Positions 8,506-16,111 of a DNA stretch of 64,000 bases are shown here, in pieces (the first letter of the stretch is position 1; every line of letters begins with the position of its first letter). Made by a program: the position numbers and the translations under genes. The DNA comes from JACVRW01 sp963803245 (GTDB lineage: Bacteria; Actinomycetota; Thermoleophilia; Solirubrobacterales; Thermoleophilaceae): contig CAWDLI010000016.1 of assembly GCA_963803245.1 (NCBI GenBank), positions 1 to 64,000 of the forward strand, read 5' to 3'. The notes below the pieces were generated by a model. It did no database searches and had not been told where the DNA came from. It was given only the letters and a program-made list of their open reading frames with translations.

Positions 8506-10959
8506 ATGGAGACGCGATCCTCGCGGTGGCAGTGCACGCCCTATGAGGTGGGATCTGCCCTGCGCCTGGAGCGGTCGCTCGGGATCTCGCCGACGCTTGC
8601 GGCCGTCCTGGTGCGCCGCGGCCTCGCGGATCCGGACGCCGCCAACCGCTTCCTGGACGCGGGCGAGCGACACGATCCGCTGACGCTTCCCGGGCTGGCG
8701 CCTGCCACTGACCTGATCCTCGCTCACATCGGGCGCGGGTCGCGCATCGCGGTGCACGGCGACTACGACGTCGACGGCGTCTGCTCCACGGCCATCCTCG
8801 TCCGGGCCCTGCGCGCGCTCGGTGCCGATCCCACCTGGGAGATCCCGAGTCGCTTCGACGACGGGTACGGTCTTTCGGGCGCCACCGTGGAGAGGCTGGC
8901 GGCCGGCGGGGTGGGCCTGCTCGTGACCGTCGACTGCGGGATCACAGCGGTAGCCGAGGTGGCCGCCGCGCGTGCGGCGGGGATGGACGTGGTCGTGACC
9001 GACCACCACCGCCCCGGCGCGGAGCTTCCGGACTGTCCGATCGTCCATCCGGGCCTGGGGGACTATCCCTGCCCCGAGCTCTGCGCGGCCGGCGTGGCGC
9101 TCAAGCTCTCGGAAGGGCTGCGCGCCCGCGCCGGACGCGACCCGGCCGAGGCCGAGGAGGATCTCGATCTGGCCGCGCTCGCGACGGTGTGCGACGTGGT
9201 GCCGCTGCGCGACGAGAACCGGCGGATCGTGCGCGAGGGCGTGGCGGCGATCGGGCGGACGCGCAAGCCCGGGCTGCGGGCGCTCATGAAGGTGGCGTCG
9301 GTCGAGCCGGCCGAGGTGGGTGAGCAGGCGCTCGGGTTCCGGCTCGGCCCGCGCATCAACGCCGCCGGCCGGATGCAGCGCGCGGCGGCCGCGCTCGAGC
9401 TGCTGCTCACGGAGGACGAGGGGCGCGCGGCCGAGGTGGCCGACGAGCTCGACCTCCTCAATCGCGACCGCCGTGAGGCCGAGACCCGGATCCTCTTCGC
9501 CGCGGAGGGCGCGTGCGCGCCGCAGGCGAGCGCGGGCGCCATCGTGGTGGCCGGCGAGGGCTGGCACCCCGGAGTGGTGGGCATCGTGGCGTCGCGGCTC
9601 GTGGAGCGCTGGCGCCGTCCGTGCGTGGTCATCGCGCTCGACGGGGACGGCGGCCGCGGCTCGGGCCGCAGCATCTCCGCGTACGACCTGCACGCCGGCC
9701 TGGGCGCCTGCGCGGAGCACCTCACCCGCTTCGGCGGGCACCGGGTGGCCGCCGGCGTGGAGCTGCACGCCGACGCCGTGGAGCCCTTCCGCCGCGCCCT
9801 GGCCGCGCACGCCGGGGCGGCGCTGAGCCCCACGGACCTGCTCCGGAGCGAGCATGTGGACGCGGTCGTGCCCGGAGGGGCGCTCACGCTGGGGCTCGCC
9901 GAAGAGCTCGAGCGCCTGCGGCCCTTCGGATCCGGGAACCCGCAGCCGAGCCTGCTCGTGCCCGGCGCCCGCGTGGAGAACGTGGCTCCGATGGGCGACG
10001 AGCGCCAGCACGCCCGCTTCACGCTCGTGACGGCCGGCGGCTCGCGCTCCCGCGGCGTGGTCTTCGGCTCGGGTCCTGCCGCCCTGGGCCCCGCCACGCA
10101 TGCGCCGCACGACATCGTGCTCCGGCTCGAGCGCAACCGCTGGAAGGGCGTGGAGGAGCCGCGGATCCTGCTGCGCGCGCTCTGCGACACCCGGCCCGGC
10201 CAGGTCCGTGCGCTCGGCGAGGACGAGCCGTTCTGGGACCGGGTCGCGCGTCTCCTGGAGGTCGAGGAGCAGGCGCCCGCGGGCGACGCCACGGGCACGA
10301 TCGTCGACCGCCGCGGCGGCGGGTTCGCCGGTGTCGTGGGCGAGTTGCTCACCAGCGGCGAGCCGGTGCTGGTGGGCGTCGCGGATGTCGCGCGCCGGCA
10401 TGAGTCGCTCGAGACGCTGGTCGCGGGCCTTGCCGACGACGGACTCGCGGTGGTGTCCTGGGACGCCCTCGCCGCCGACCCGGCTCTCGCCGCGGGATTC
10501 CCGCACCTGGTGGCACTCGACCCGCCACCCGGGGGCTCCGCGGATCCCCTGCTCCGCCTTGCCGCTCACGCATATCTGGCATGGGGTCAGGCCGATGTGG
10601 ACTTCGCGCTGGCGGTCTGGCGCCACGGGCTGCACCTGCGACCGGCGTTGGCCGAGTGCTTCCGAGCGCTCCGCGAGCTGGACGACTCCGCGACGCCCGA
10701 GGCGCTCGAGCGGGCGCTGCGCGGCCAGGCGCGCCACCCGCGCCCGGTGGAGACCTGCGCCCGGCTGCTCCGGGTGCTGCTCGAGCTGGGGCTGATCGAG
10801 CTGACACTGGACCCGCCCGCGTGCCGCGTGGTCGAGGGCACCCGCACGGACCTCGAGCTCTCGCCGACGAATCGCTCCTGCCTGGAGCGCTACGCGGAGA
10901 TCGAGGCCAGGCTGGCGAGCGAGCGCCAGGCGCCGGCCCGGCCCGCCGCCGTGGCGTAG
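8506..10959 (+). CDS. recJ: Single-stranded-DNA-specific exonuclease RecJ
   Basis: 817 residues. RecJ degrades single-stranded DNA 5' to 3' in recombination and mismatch repair. DHH-family motifs are visible: HGDYDVDGVCSTAIL, VTVDCGIT, VVTDHHRPG, then LGPRINAAGRM and the DHHA1 region GWHPGVVGIVASRLVER with GSGRSISAYDL and FGGHRVAAGV. An OB-like segment follows (LRPFGSGNPQPSL). The remaining ~250 residues resemble the long C-terminal extension found in Bacillus-type RecJ, which explains the length above the E. coli enzyme. The ATG at 8506 is the first good start after the upstream glycosyltransferase gene. Confidence 0.95.
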   Translation: METRSSRWQCTPYEVGSALRLERSLGISPTLAAVLVRRGLADPDAANRFLDAGERHDPLTLPGLAPATDLILAHIGRGSRIAVHGDYDVDGVCSTAILVRALRALGADPTWEIPSRFDDGYGLSGATVERLAAGGVGLLVTVDCGITAVAEVAAARAAGMDVVVTDHHRPGAELPDCPIVHPGLGDYPCPELCAAGVALKLSEGLRARAGRDPAEAEEDLDLAALATVCDVVPLRDENRRIVREGVAAIGRTRKPGLRALMKVASVEPAEVGEQALGFRLGPRINAAGRMQRAAAALELLLTEDEGRAAEVADELDLLNRDRREAETRILFAAEGACAPQASAGAIVVAGEGWHPGVVGIVASRLVERWRRPCVVIALDGDGGRGSGRSISAYDLHAGLGACAEHLTRFGGHRVAAGVELHADAVEPFRRALAAHAGAALSPTDLLRSEHVDAVVPGGALTLGLAEELERLRPFGSGNPQPSLLVPGARVENVAPMGDERQHARFTLVTAGGSRSRGVVFGSGPAALGPATHAPHDIVLRLERNRWKGVEEPRILLRALCDTRPGQVRALGEDEPFWDRVARLLEVEEQAPAGDATGTIVDRRGGGFAGVVGELLTSGEPVLVGVADVARRHESLETLVAGLADDGLAVVSWDALAADPALAAGFPHLVALDPPPGGSADPLLRLAAHAYLAWGQADVDFALAVWRHGLHLRPALAECFRALRELDDSATPEALERALRGQARHPRPVETCARLLRVLLELGLIELTLDPPACRVVEGTRTDLELSPTNRSCLERYAEIEARLASERQAPARPAAVA

Positions 10960-10985
10960 CAGGCCCCGGACGCCCCATACGGCTC

Positions 10986-10991
10986 TAGAAT
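10986..10991 (+). promoter_or_regulatory. Putative -10 box for a near-leaderless relA/spoT transcript
   Basis: TAGAAT lies seven bases before the ATG at 10999. With normal spacing between a -10 box and the transcription start, the mRNA would begin at or within a base or two of the ATG, so the message would be leaderless or nearly so. No convincing -35 hexamer is seen 16-18 bases upstream and no Shine-Dalgarno sequence precedes the ATG, which is consistent with leaderless translation common in actinobacteria. Support is limited to this single hexamer and its position. Confidence 0.4.
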
Positions 10992-10998
10992 CGAGCCG

Positions 10999-13338
10999 AT
11001 GGCCAGCACTCCGGCCAAGAAGCGAGCACCCAGGCGCTCCAAGCGCTCCGGGAACGGACGCGCCGCCGAGCGCGAGTTCGAGCGCCATCCCGTGGACGCT
11101 CACGCGGTGCAGGCCCCGGCCGGCCCGCCCACCAAGCTGACCGAGGACCAGCGGAAGCTCCTGGGCGACCTCTTCGCGGTCGTGGAGGAGCACGCCGACG
11201 AGGCCGCCGCCCACGTGGACCGCGACCTGGTCCAGAAGGCCTTCGTGTTCGCCTGCGAGCGGCACGCGGATCAGCGCCGTGCGAGCGGTGAGGACTTCAT
11301 CGTCCACCCGGTCGGCGTGGCGAAGATCTGCGCGGGCATGCGGCTCGACACCGCCACGCTCTGCGCGGCCCTGCTGCACGACACCGTCGAGGACACGAGC
11401 GCCTCGCTCGAAGAGGTCACGCGGGACTTCGGCGACGAGGTGGGCGCGCTCGTGGACGGCGTGACCAAGCTGTCCGGGGTCACCTTCCAGAGCCGCGACG
11501 ATCGCCAGGCCGAGAACTACCGCAAGATGATGGTCGCCATGGCCCGGGACATCCGGGTCATCCTCATCAAGCTCGCCGACCGCCTGCACAACATGCGCAC
11601 GCTCGGCTCGATGCCGAAGCAGAAGCAGCAGGAGAAGGCCAAGGAGACGCTCGAGATCTTCGCGCCGCTCGCGCACCGTCTCGGCATCCACGCGATCAAG
11701 TGGGAGCTCGAGGATCTCTCCTTCTCGACGCTCCACCCGCGTAAGTACAACGAGATCAAGCAGCTGGTCAGCCAGCAGCGCACCGAGCGCGAGGCCTACG
11801 TCTCACGCGCAGGCCTGTATCTCGAGAAGGAGCTGGAGGCCGTCGGCATCACGGCGCAGATCTCCGGGCGCGCCAAGCACTTCTACTCGATCTACTCGAA
11901 GATGACGAAGAAGGGCCGCGAGTTCAACGAGATCTACGACCTCACCGCGATGCGCGTGATCGTGGAGTCGGTCAAGGACTGCTACGGCGCGATCGGCGTC
12001 ATCCACTCGCTCTGGAAGCCCCTGCCCGGGCGCTTCAAGGACTGGGTGGCCATGCCCAAGTTCAACATGTACCAGGCGCTCCACACCACGGTGATCGGGC
12101 CGGAGGGCAGGCCGCTCGAGATCCAGATCCGCACGGATGGAATGCACCGCACCGCCGAGTTCGGCGTCGCCGCGCACTGGATCTACAAGGACGGGGTCGC
12201 GGGGCCGCCCGAGGAGAAGGTCGAGTGGCTCGCGCAGATGCTCGACTGGCAGGAGGAGACGACCGACCCCCAGGAGTTCGCGCAGACCCTCAAGGCCGAC
12301 CTCTTCGAGGACGAGGTGTTCGTGTTCACGCCCAAGGGTGAGGTCAAGTCGCTCGCCGCCGGCGCCACCCCGCTCGACTTCGCCTACTCGATCCACACCG
12401 ACGTCGGCCACCGCTGCGTCGGCGCGAAGGTCAACGGCAAGATCGTGCCGCTCCACTACGAGCTGCGCTCCGGCGACATCTGCGAGGTGCTCACCTCCAA
12501 GAAGGAGCGCGGGCCGTCGCGCGACTGGCTGTCGCTCGCGAAGACCACGCGCGCCCAGTCCAAGATCCGCGCCTGGTTCACCCGCGAGCGCCGCGAGGAC
12601 TCGGAGCGAAGCGGCCGAGAGATCCTGCACGAGAACCTCAAGCGGGCCGGACTGCCCTCGCAGAAGATCGTGGGCTCGCCGCTGCTGGCCGACGTGATCC
12701 GCGAGATGGGCTTCCAGAAGGGCGAGGACTTCTACATCGCCCTCGGCCAGTCGAAGATCTCCGCCAAGACGGTCACCAGCAAGCTGATGCACCGGCTCAA
12801 GGAGGGCGAGTCGGCAGTCGAGCCGCCCACCGTCGCCGCGGAGCTGCTCGAGCGCAAGGAGAAGCCCAAGCGCACCGCCGCCTCGTCCACCTACGGCATC
12901 AAGGTCGACGGCGTGGACGACGTGATGCTGCGCCTCGCCAAGTGCTGCCGGCCCGTGCCGGGCGACCCGATCGTCGGCTACATCTCGCTCGGCAAGGGCA
13001 TCACGATCCACCACGAGTCCTGCTCGAACGCGCTCGCGCTGATGAAGAGCCCGGAGCGCTTCACCAAGGTGGAGTGGGAGGGCGACACCACCAGCTCGTT
13101 CCGGGTGGAGCTCCAGATCGACGCCTGGGACCGGACCCGCCTGCTCGAGGACCTCTCACGCGCCTTCGCCGAGACCGGCATCAACATCCTCGAGGCCCGT
13201 TGCACCGTCGTGCACCCGATGGTCAAGAACCGGTTCGTGGTCGAGGTGGGGGACACCACCTCGCTGAAGACCTGCGTGACACGGCTCAGGAACATCGAGT
13301 CGGTCTTCGACGCCTACCGAATCACGCCGACTACGTAG
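10999..13338 (+). CDS. RelA/SpoT-type (p)ppGpp synthetase/hydrolase
   Basis: 779 residues, the size of a long bifunctional RSH protein, which makes and degrades the stringent-response alarmones. Domains in order: an HD hydrolase domain (HPVGVAKICAGM, AALLHDTVEDT, IKLADRLHNMRTL), the synthetase domain (YSKMTKKGREFNEIYDLTAMRV, then KFNMYQALHTTV), a TGS domain (VFVFTPKGEVKSLAAGATPLDFAYSIH), a helical/zinc-finger region (LAKCCRPVPGDPI) and a C-terminal ACT domain. Both HD and synthetase motifs are complete, so hydrolase and synthetase activity are expected. A basic 50-residue N-terminal extension precedes the HD domain. Confidence 0.95.
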   Translation: MASTPAKKRAPRRSKRSGNGRAAEREFERHPVDAHAVQAPAGPPTKLTEDQRKLLGDLFAVVEEHADEAAAHVDRDLVQKAFVFACERHADQRRASGEDFIVHPVGVAKICAGMRLDTATLCAALLHDTVEDTSASLEEVTRDFGDEVGALVDGVTKLSGVTFQSRDDRQAENYRKMMVAMARDIRVILIKLADRLHNMRTLGSMPKQKQQEKAKETLEIFAPLAHRLGIHAIKWELEDLSFSTLHPRKYNEIKQLVSQQRTEREAYVSRAGLYLEKELEAVGITAQISGRAKHFYSIYSKMTKKGREFNEIYDLTAMRVIVESVKDCYGAIGVIHSLWKPLPGRFKDWVAMPKFNMYQALHTTVIGPEGRPLEIQIRTDGMHRTAEFGVAAHWIYKDGVAGPPEEKVEWLAQMLDWQEETTDPQEFAQTLKADLFEDEVFVFTPKGEVKSLAAGATPLDFAYSIHTDVGHRCVGAKVNGKIVPLHYELRSGDICEVLTSKKERGPSRDWLSLAKTTRAQSKIRAWFTRERREDSERSGREILHENLKRAGLPSQKIVGSPLLADVIREMGFQKGEDFYIALGQSKISAKTVTSKLMHRLKEGESAVEPPTVAAELLERKEKPKRTAASSTYGIKVDGVDDVMLRLAKCCRPVPGDPIVGYISLGKGITIHHESCSNALALMKSPERFTKVEWEGDTTSSFRVELQIDAWDRTRLLEDLSRAFAETGINILEARCTVVHPMVKNRFVVEVGDTTSLKTCVTRLRNIESVFDAYRITPTT

Positions 13339-13378
13339 CGCCGCTGCAAGCAGGCTTGCCTTCCGGCTGGCCGGTATG

Positions 13379-13392
13379 CGAACGTATGTTCG
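13379..13392. promoter_or_regulatory. LexA operator (SOS box) of dinB
   Basis: CGAACGTATGTTCG fits the LexA box of Gram-positive bacteria (consensus CGAACRNRYGTTYG) at every position: the half-sites CGAAC and GTTCG are perfect inverted repeats. It lies 20 bases before the ATG at 13413 chosen as the dinB start. An alternative ATG at 13386 sits inside the operator, which is a reason to prefer the downstream start. The placement predicts repression of dinB by LexA and release after DNA damage. Confidence 0.85.
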
Positions 13393-13412
13393 TGTCCGGC
13401 GAGGCCAACGTC

Positions 13413-14582
13413 ATGCACGCGGACCTGGATGCTTTTTACGCGTCGGTCGAGCAGCGCGACGACCCCTCGCTGCGGGGCCGCCCGGTGATCGTCGGCGGGG
13501 GCGTCGTGCTGGCGGCCAGCTACGAGGCCAAGGCGCACGGGATCCGGACGGCGATGGGCGGCACGCAGGCGCGGCGCCTCTGCCCGGACGTCGTCGTGGT
13601 CGGACCGCGCATGGCTGCCTATACGGAGGCGAGCGAGGCGGTCTTCGCGGTGTTCGAGGACACGGCGCCGCTCGTGGAGGGGCTGTCGATCGACGAGGCG
13701 TTTCTCGACATCAGCGGGATGAGACGGATCGCCGGCACGCCCGTGCAGATCGCGGCGCGGCTGCGCCGGCGCGTGCTGGAGCGGGTCGGGCTGCCGATCA
13801 CCGTCGGCGTGGCGAGGACCAAGTTCCTGGCCAAGGTGGCCAGCGGCGTGGCCAAGCCCGACGGGCTGCTCGTGGTGCCGCCCGACGGCGAGCTCGAGTT
13901 CCTTCATCCGCTCCCGGTCGAGCGGCTCTGGGGAGTCGGCCGGGTCACCGCCGAGAAGCTCCACCAGCGCGGGCTGACGACGGTCGGCCAGGTGGCGGAC
14001 CTGGCGGAGGCCACCCTCGTGGAGCTGCTCGGGCGGGGGTCGGGCCGTCACCTGCACGCGCTCGCGCACAACCGCGATCCGAGGCCGGTGCAGACGCGCC
14101 GGCGCAGGCGCTCGATGGGCGCGCAGCGCGCGCTCGGCCGCACCCCGCAGACGCACGCCAGCCTCGACGCCACCGTCGTGGCACTCGTGGACAAGCTCGC
14201 CCGGAGGCTGCGGGCCGCGCGGCGGGTCTGCCGCACCGTGATGCTCCGGTTGCGCTTCAGCGACTTCTCGCGCGCCACCCGCTCGCACACGCTTGCCGAG
14301 GCCACCGCGCACACCCAGACGATCCTCACCACTGCGAGAGGGCTCCTGGCCGCCGCGATGCCGCTCGTCGAGCGTCAGGGGATCACGCTCGTGGGCATCT
14401 CGCTCGGCAACCTCGAGAACGACGACGCGATCCAGCTCGCGCTGCCGCTCGAGGGCCAGCGCGCAAGGGCGCTCGACCTCACCATCGACACGGTGCGCGA
14501 CCGCTTCGGATCGGACGCGATCACGCGCGCCGTGCTGGTGGGCCGCGATCCCGGCATCTCGGTGCCGCTGCTGCCGGACTAG
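13413..14582 (+). CDS. dinB: Y-family DNA polymerase IV
   Basis: 389 residues from the ATG that begins MHADLDAFYASVEQ; the frame also allows an ATG at 13386 inside the LexA box. DinB copies past DNA lesions at the cost of errors. The metal-binding DLDAFYASVE, the steric-gate region, SYEAKAHGIRTAMGG, and the catalytic LSIDEAFLDIS are all present, then the thumb (WGVGRVTAEKLHQRGLTTVGQVADL) and a little-finger domain. No clear C-terminal beta-clamp peptide beyond IQLALPL (near residue 344) is visible; that QLALPL segment could itself be the clamp motif. Regulation by the adjacent LexA site is strongly suggested. Confidence 0.93.
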   Translation: MHADLDAFYASVEQRDDPSLRGRPVIVGGGVVLAASYEAKAHGIRTAMGGTQARRLCPDVVVVGPRMAAYTEASEAVFAVFEDTAPLVEGLSIDEAFLDISGMRRIAGTPVQIAARLRRRVLERVGLPITVGVARTKFLAKVASGVAKPDGLLVVPPDGELEFLHPLPVERLWGVGRVTAEKLHQRGLTTVGQVADLAEATLVELLGRGSGRHLHALAHNRDPRPVQTRRRRRSMGAQRALGRTPQTHASLDATVVALVDKLARRLRAARRVCRTVMLRLRFSDFSRATRSHTLAEATAHTQTILTTARGLLAAAMPLVERQGITLVGISLGNLENDDAIQLALPLEGQRARALDLTIDTVRDRFGSDAITRAVLVGRDPGISVPLLPD

Positions 14583-14587
14583 GAGGA

Positions 14588-14636
14588 GCGCCGTGTCACC
14601 TGGGTGCCCGTATAGGGCCTCAAAGTGACGCGGCGC
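14588..14636. repeat. GTGAC-ended hairpin, copy 1
   Basis: A 12-base arm (14588-14599, ending in GTGTCAC) pairs with 14625-14636 (GTGACGCGGCGC) with one mismatch. An inner GCCC...GGGC pair closes around a loop containing GTATA. It starts six bases after the dinB stop. No T-tract follows, so it is not a classical intrinsic terminator. Similar ends, loop and a CTCAA segment recur in the hairpin at 27465-27507, which suggests a small palindromic repeat family. Confidence 0.6.
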
Positions 14637-14668
14637 CCGACTGACGGCTCGCGTGGGAGACTGGGCCG

Positions 14669-15082
14669 GTGAGGGAGATTCGAGCAAAGGCTCGGGGTGC
14701 CCTGCTGACATGGGCACGCTGGATGCCCCTCCTGTTCGGTCTGGCCGTATGGGGCCACTTCGATGGCCTTGCCGGCCTCGCGCTCGGCTGCGCCGCACTC
14801 ATCGCCGCCGTGGGCGCCAGCGTCTGGTTGTTGAAGCTCCTGCGCGCGAAGGAGAACGAGGGCTACCAGCTCGACTGGTTCGAGGCCGGCGTTCTGGTGC
14901 TGGCCCTGGCGGTCGCGCTGCTGGCGTCGAGCCTCGCGGGCATAGACCGCGATGGTCTCGCGGAGCGCATCGCCGTCGCGCTCGTGGCACTGGCATTCGC
15001 TGCCGTTGCGGTGGAGGTCTTCAGGTCGGTTCGCGGCGAGACGACCGCGCCACATCCGACAGGCGCTACGACACCGCCATGA
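14669..15082 (+). CDS. Small integral membrane protein of unknown function
   Basis: 137 residues starting at GTG. Four hydrophobic segments are visible (about residues 18-32, 36-57, 74-90 and 99-118) separated by short charged loops, and a short polar proline/threonine-rich tail. I recognise no catalytic motif and no family. It is followed by the convergent lipid-kinase gene, whose 3' end overlaps this gene by 17 bases. The coding call rests on uniform codon bias and clear membrane topology. Confidence 0.65.
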   Translation: MREIRAKARGALLTWARWMPLLFGLAVWGHFDGLAGLALGCAALIAAVGASVWLLKLLRAKENEGYQLDWFEAGVLVLALAVALLASSLAGIDRDGLAERIAVALVALAFAAVAVEVFRSVRGETTAPHPTGATTPP

Positions 15083-16055
15083 GCCCGCGCGGCACGGAGC
15101 GGTACTCGGCCTCCTCGTGAAGGCCGATGTAGTCGCCGTCCACCTGCACGGGGAAGGGCTCGCCGCCGAGTGCCTCCACGCGCGCGGTGTCCAGCCCGGG
15201 CAGGCTCTCCACCTGCCGGTGGTGGGCGACCATCCCCTGGCGCCCGGAGAGCAGGCGCGGGATCAGGGTGGGAAGCTCGAACGGCGTGGCCTTCCGCAGC
15301 ACGGCCAGGGACAGGGAGCCGTTGTCGAGGGCGGCGTTCTCGGCTACGCGGATGGGGCGCTTGCGGAAGTAGGTGAACGGGTCGGAGTTCTGGACGATCA
15401 CGGTCACGCCCTCCAGGTCCCGGCCACCGGCGAGCACGCGCACGCGCGGAGGGCGAACCAGGTAGCGCCGGTTGAAGATCCCGACCGCCGCGTAGGAGTA
15501 GTACCAGGCGCCGAAGCGGGCCTTGCGGCGCGGGTGGGCGTCCACGCGCTCCACCACGCTCGCGTCCAGGCCGATGCCGGAGGAGAACACGAAGTGGCGC
15601 CCGTTCACGCGACCGAGGTCCACCGGGCGAGGGTTGAACTCGTCGGCCATGCGGAGCAGGTGCTCGGTGGCGTCCACCACGTCGTTCGGGATGCCGAGCG
15701 TGCGGGCCCAGACGTTCGTGGACCCGCCTGGCAGGGCCGTGAGCGGAGTGTCGGTGCCCACCAGCCCGTTCGCGGCCTCGTTCACGGTGCCGTCTCCGCC
15801 GAAGGCGACGACCACGTCGTACCCCTCGCGGGCGGCCTCGCGGCAGATCCGGGTGGCGTGGTCGCGCTTCTCGGTGTCGATCGCCTCGACCGAATAGCGC
15901 GACTGGAGCGCGTACACGACCAGGTTCTTCAGGCGGTCCGAGACCGTGGTCGCGTACGGATTGACGATCACCAGCATCCGCCGCTTCGGGGAGCGATCCG
16001 GCAGCAGGCGCTCGGCCAGATCCTCCGCGCGCTCAAGGGCTGTCTCCGGGGGCAC
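15066..16055 (-). CDS. Diacylglycerol kinase-family lipid kinase
   Basis: About 329 residues from the GTG at 16055. The frame is open further upstream to 16193, but that extension is unlike the family and would overlap the divergent gene. Kinase signature: MLVIVNPYATTVSD, then VVVAFGGDGTVNEAANGLV (nucleotide binding) and ALPGGSTNVWARTLGIP. The C-terminal beta-sandwich part (RVNGRHFVFSSGIGLDASVV and later PFPVQVDGDYIG) matches DAGK/sphingosine-kinase and YegS-type proteins. It likely phosphorylates a lipid at the membrane face; the exact lipid is not readable. It is divergently arranged with the large LuxR regulator. Confidence 0.88.
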   Translation of the reverse strand: MPPETALERAEDLAERLLPDRSPKRRMLVIVNPYATTVSDRLKNLVVYALQSRYSVEAIDTEKRDHATRICREAAREGYDVVVAFGGDGTVNEAANGLVGTDTPLTALPGGSTNVWARTLGIPNDVVDATEHLLRMADEFNPRPVDLGRVNGRHFVFSSGIGLDASVVERVDAHPRRKARFGAWYYSYAAVGIFNRRYLVRPPRVRVLAGGRDLEGVTVIVQNSDPFTYFRKRPIRVAENAALDNGSLSLAVLRKATPFELPTLIPRLLSGRQGMVAHHRQVESLPGLDTARVEALGGEPFPVQVDGDYIGLHEEAEYRSVPRGLMAVS

Positions 16056-16111
16056 CGTCGAGCAGAGTAGCCCCGGCGGCGGAGCGGCCGTAGTCTGGAC
16101 CTGGCGGAGAC

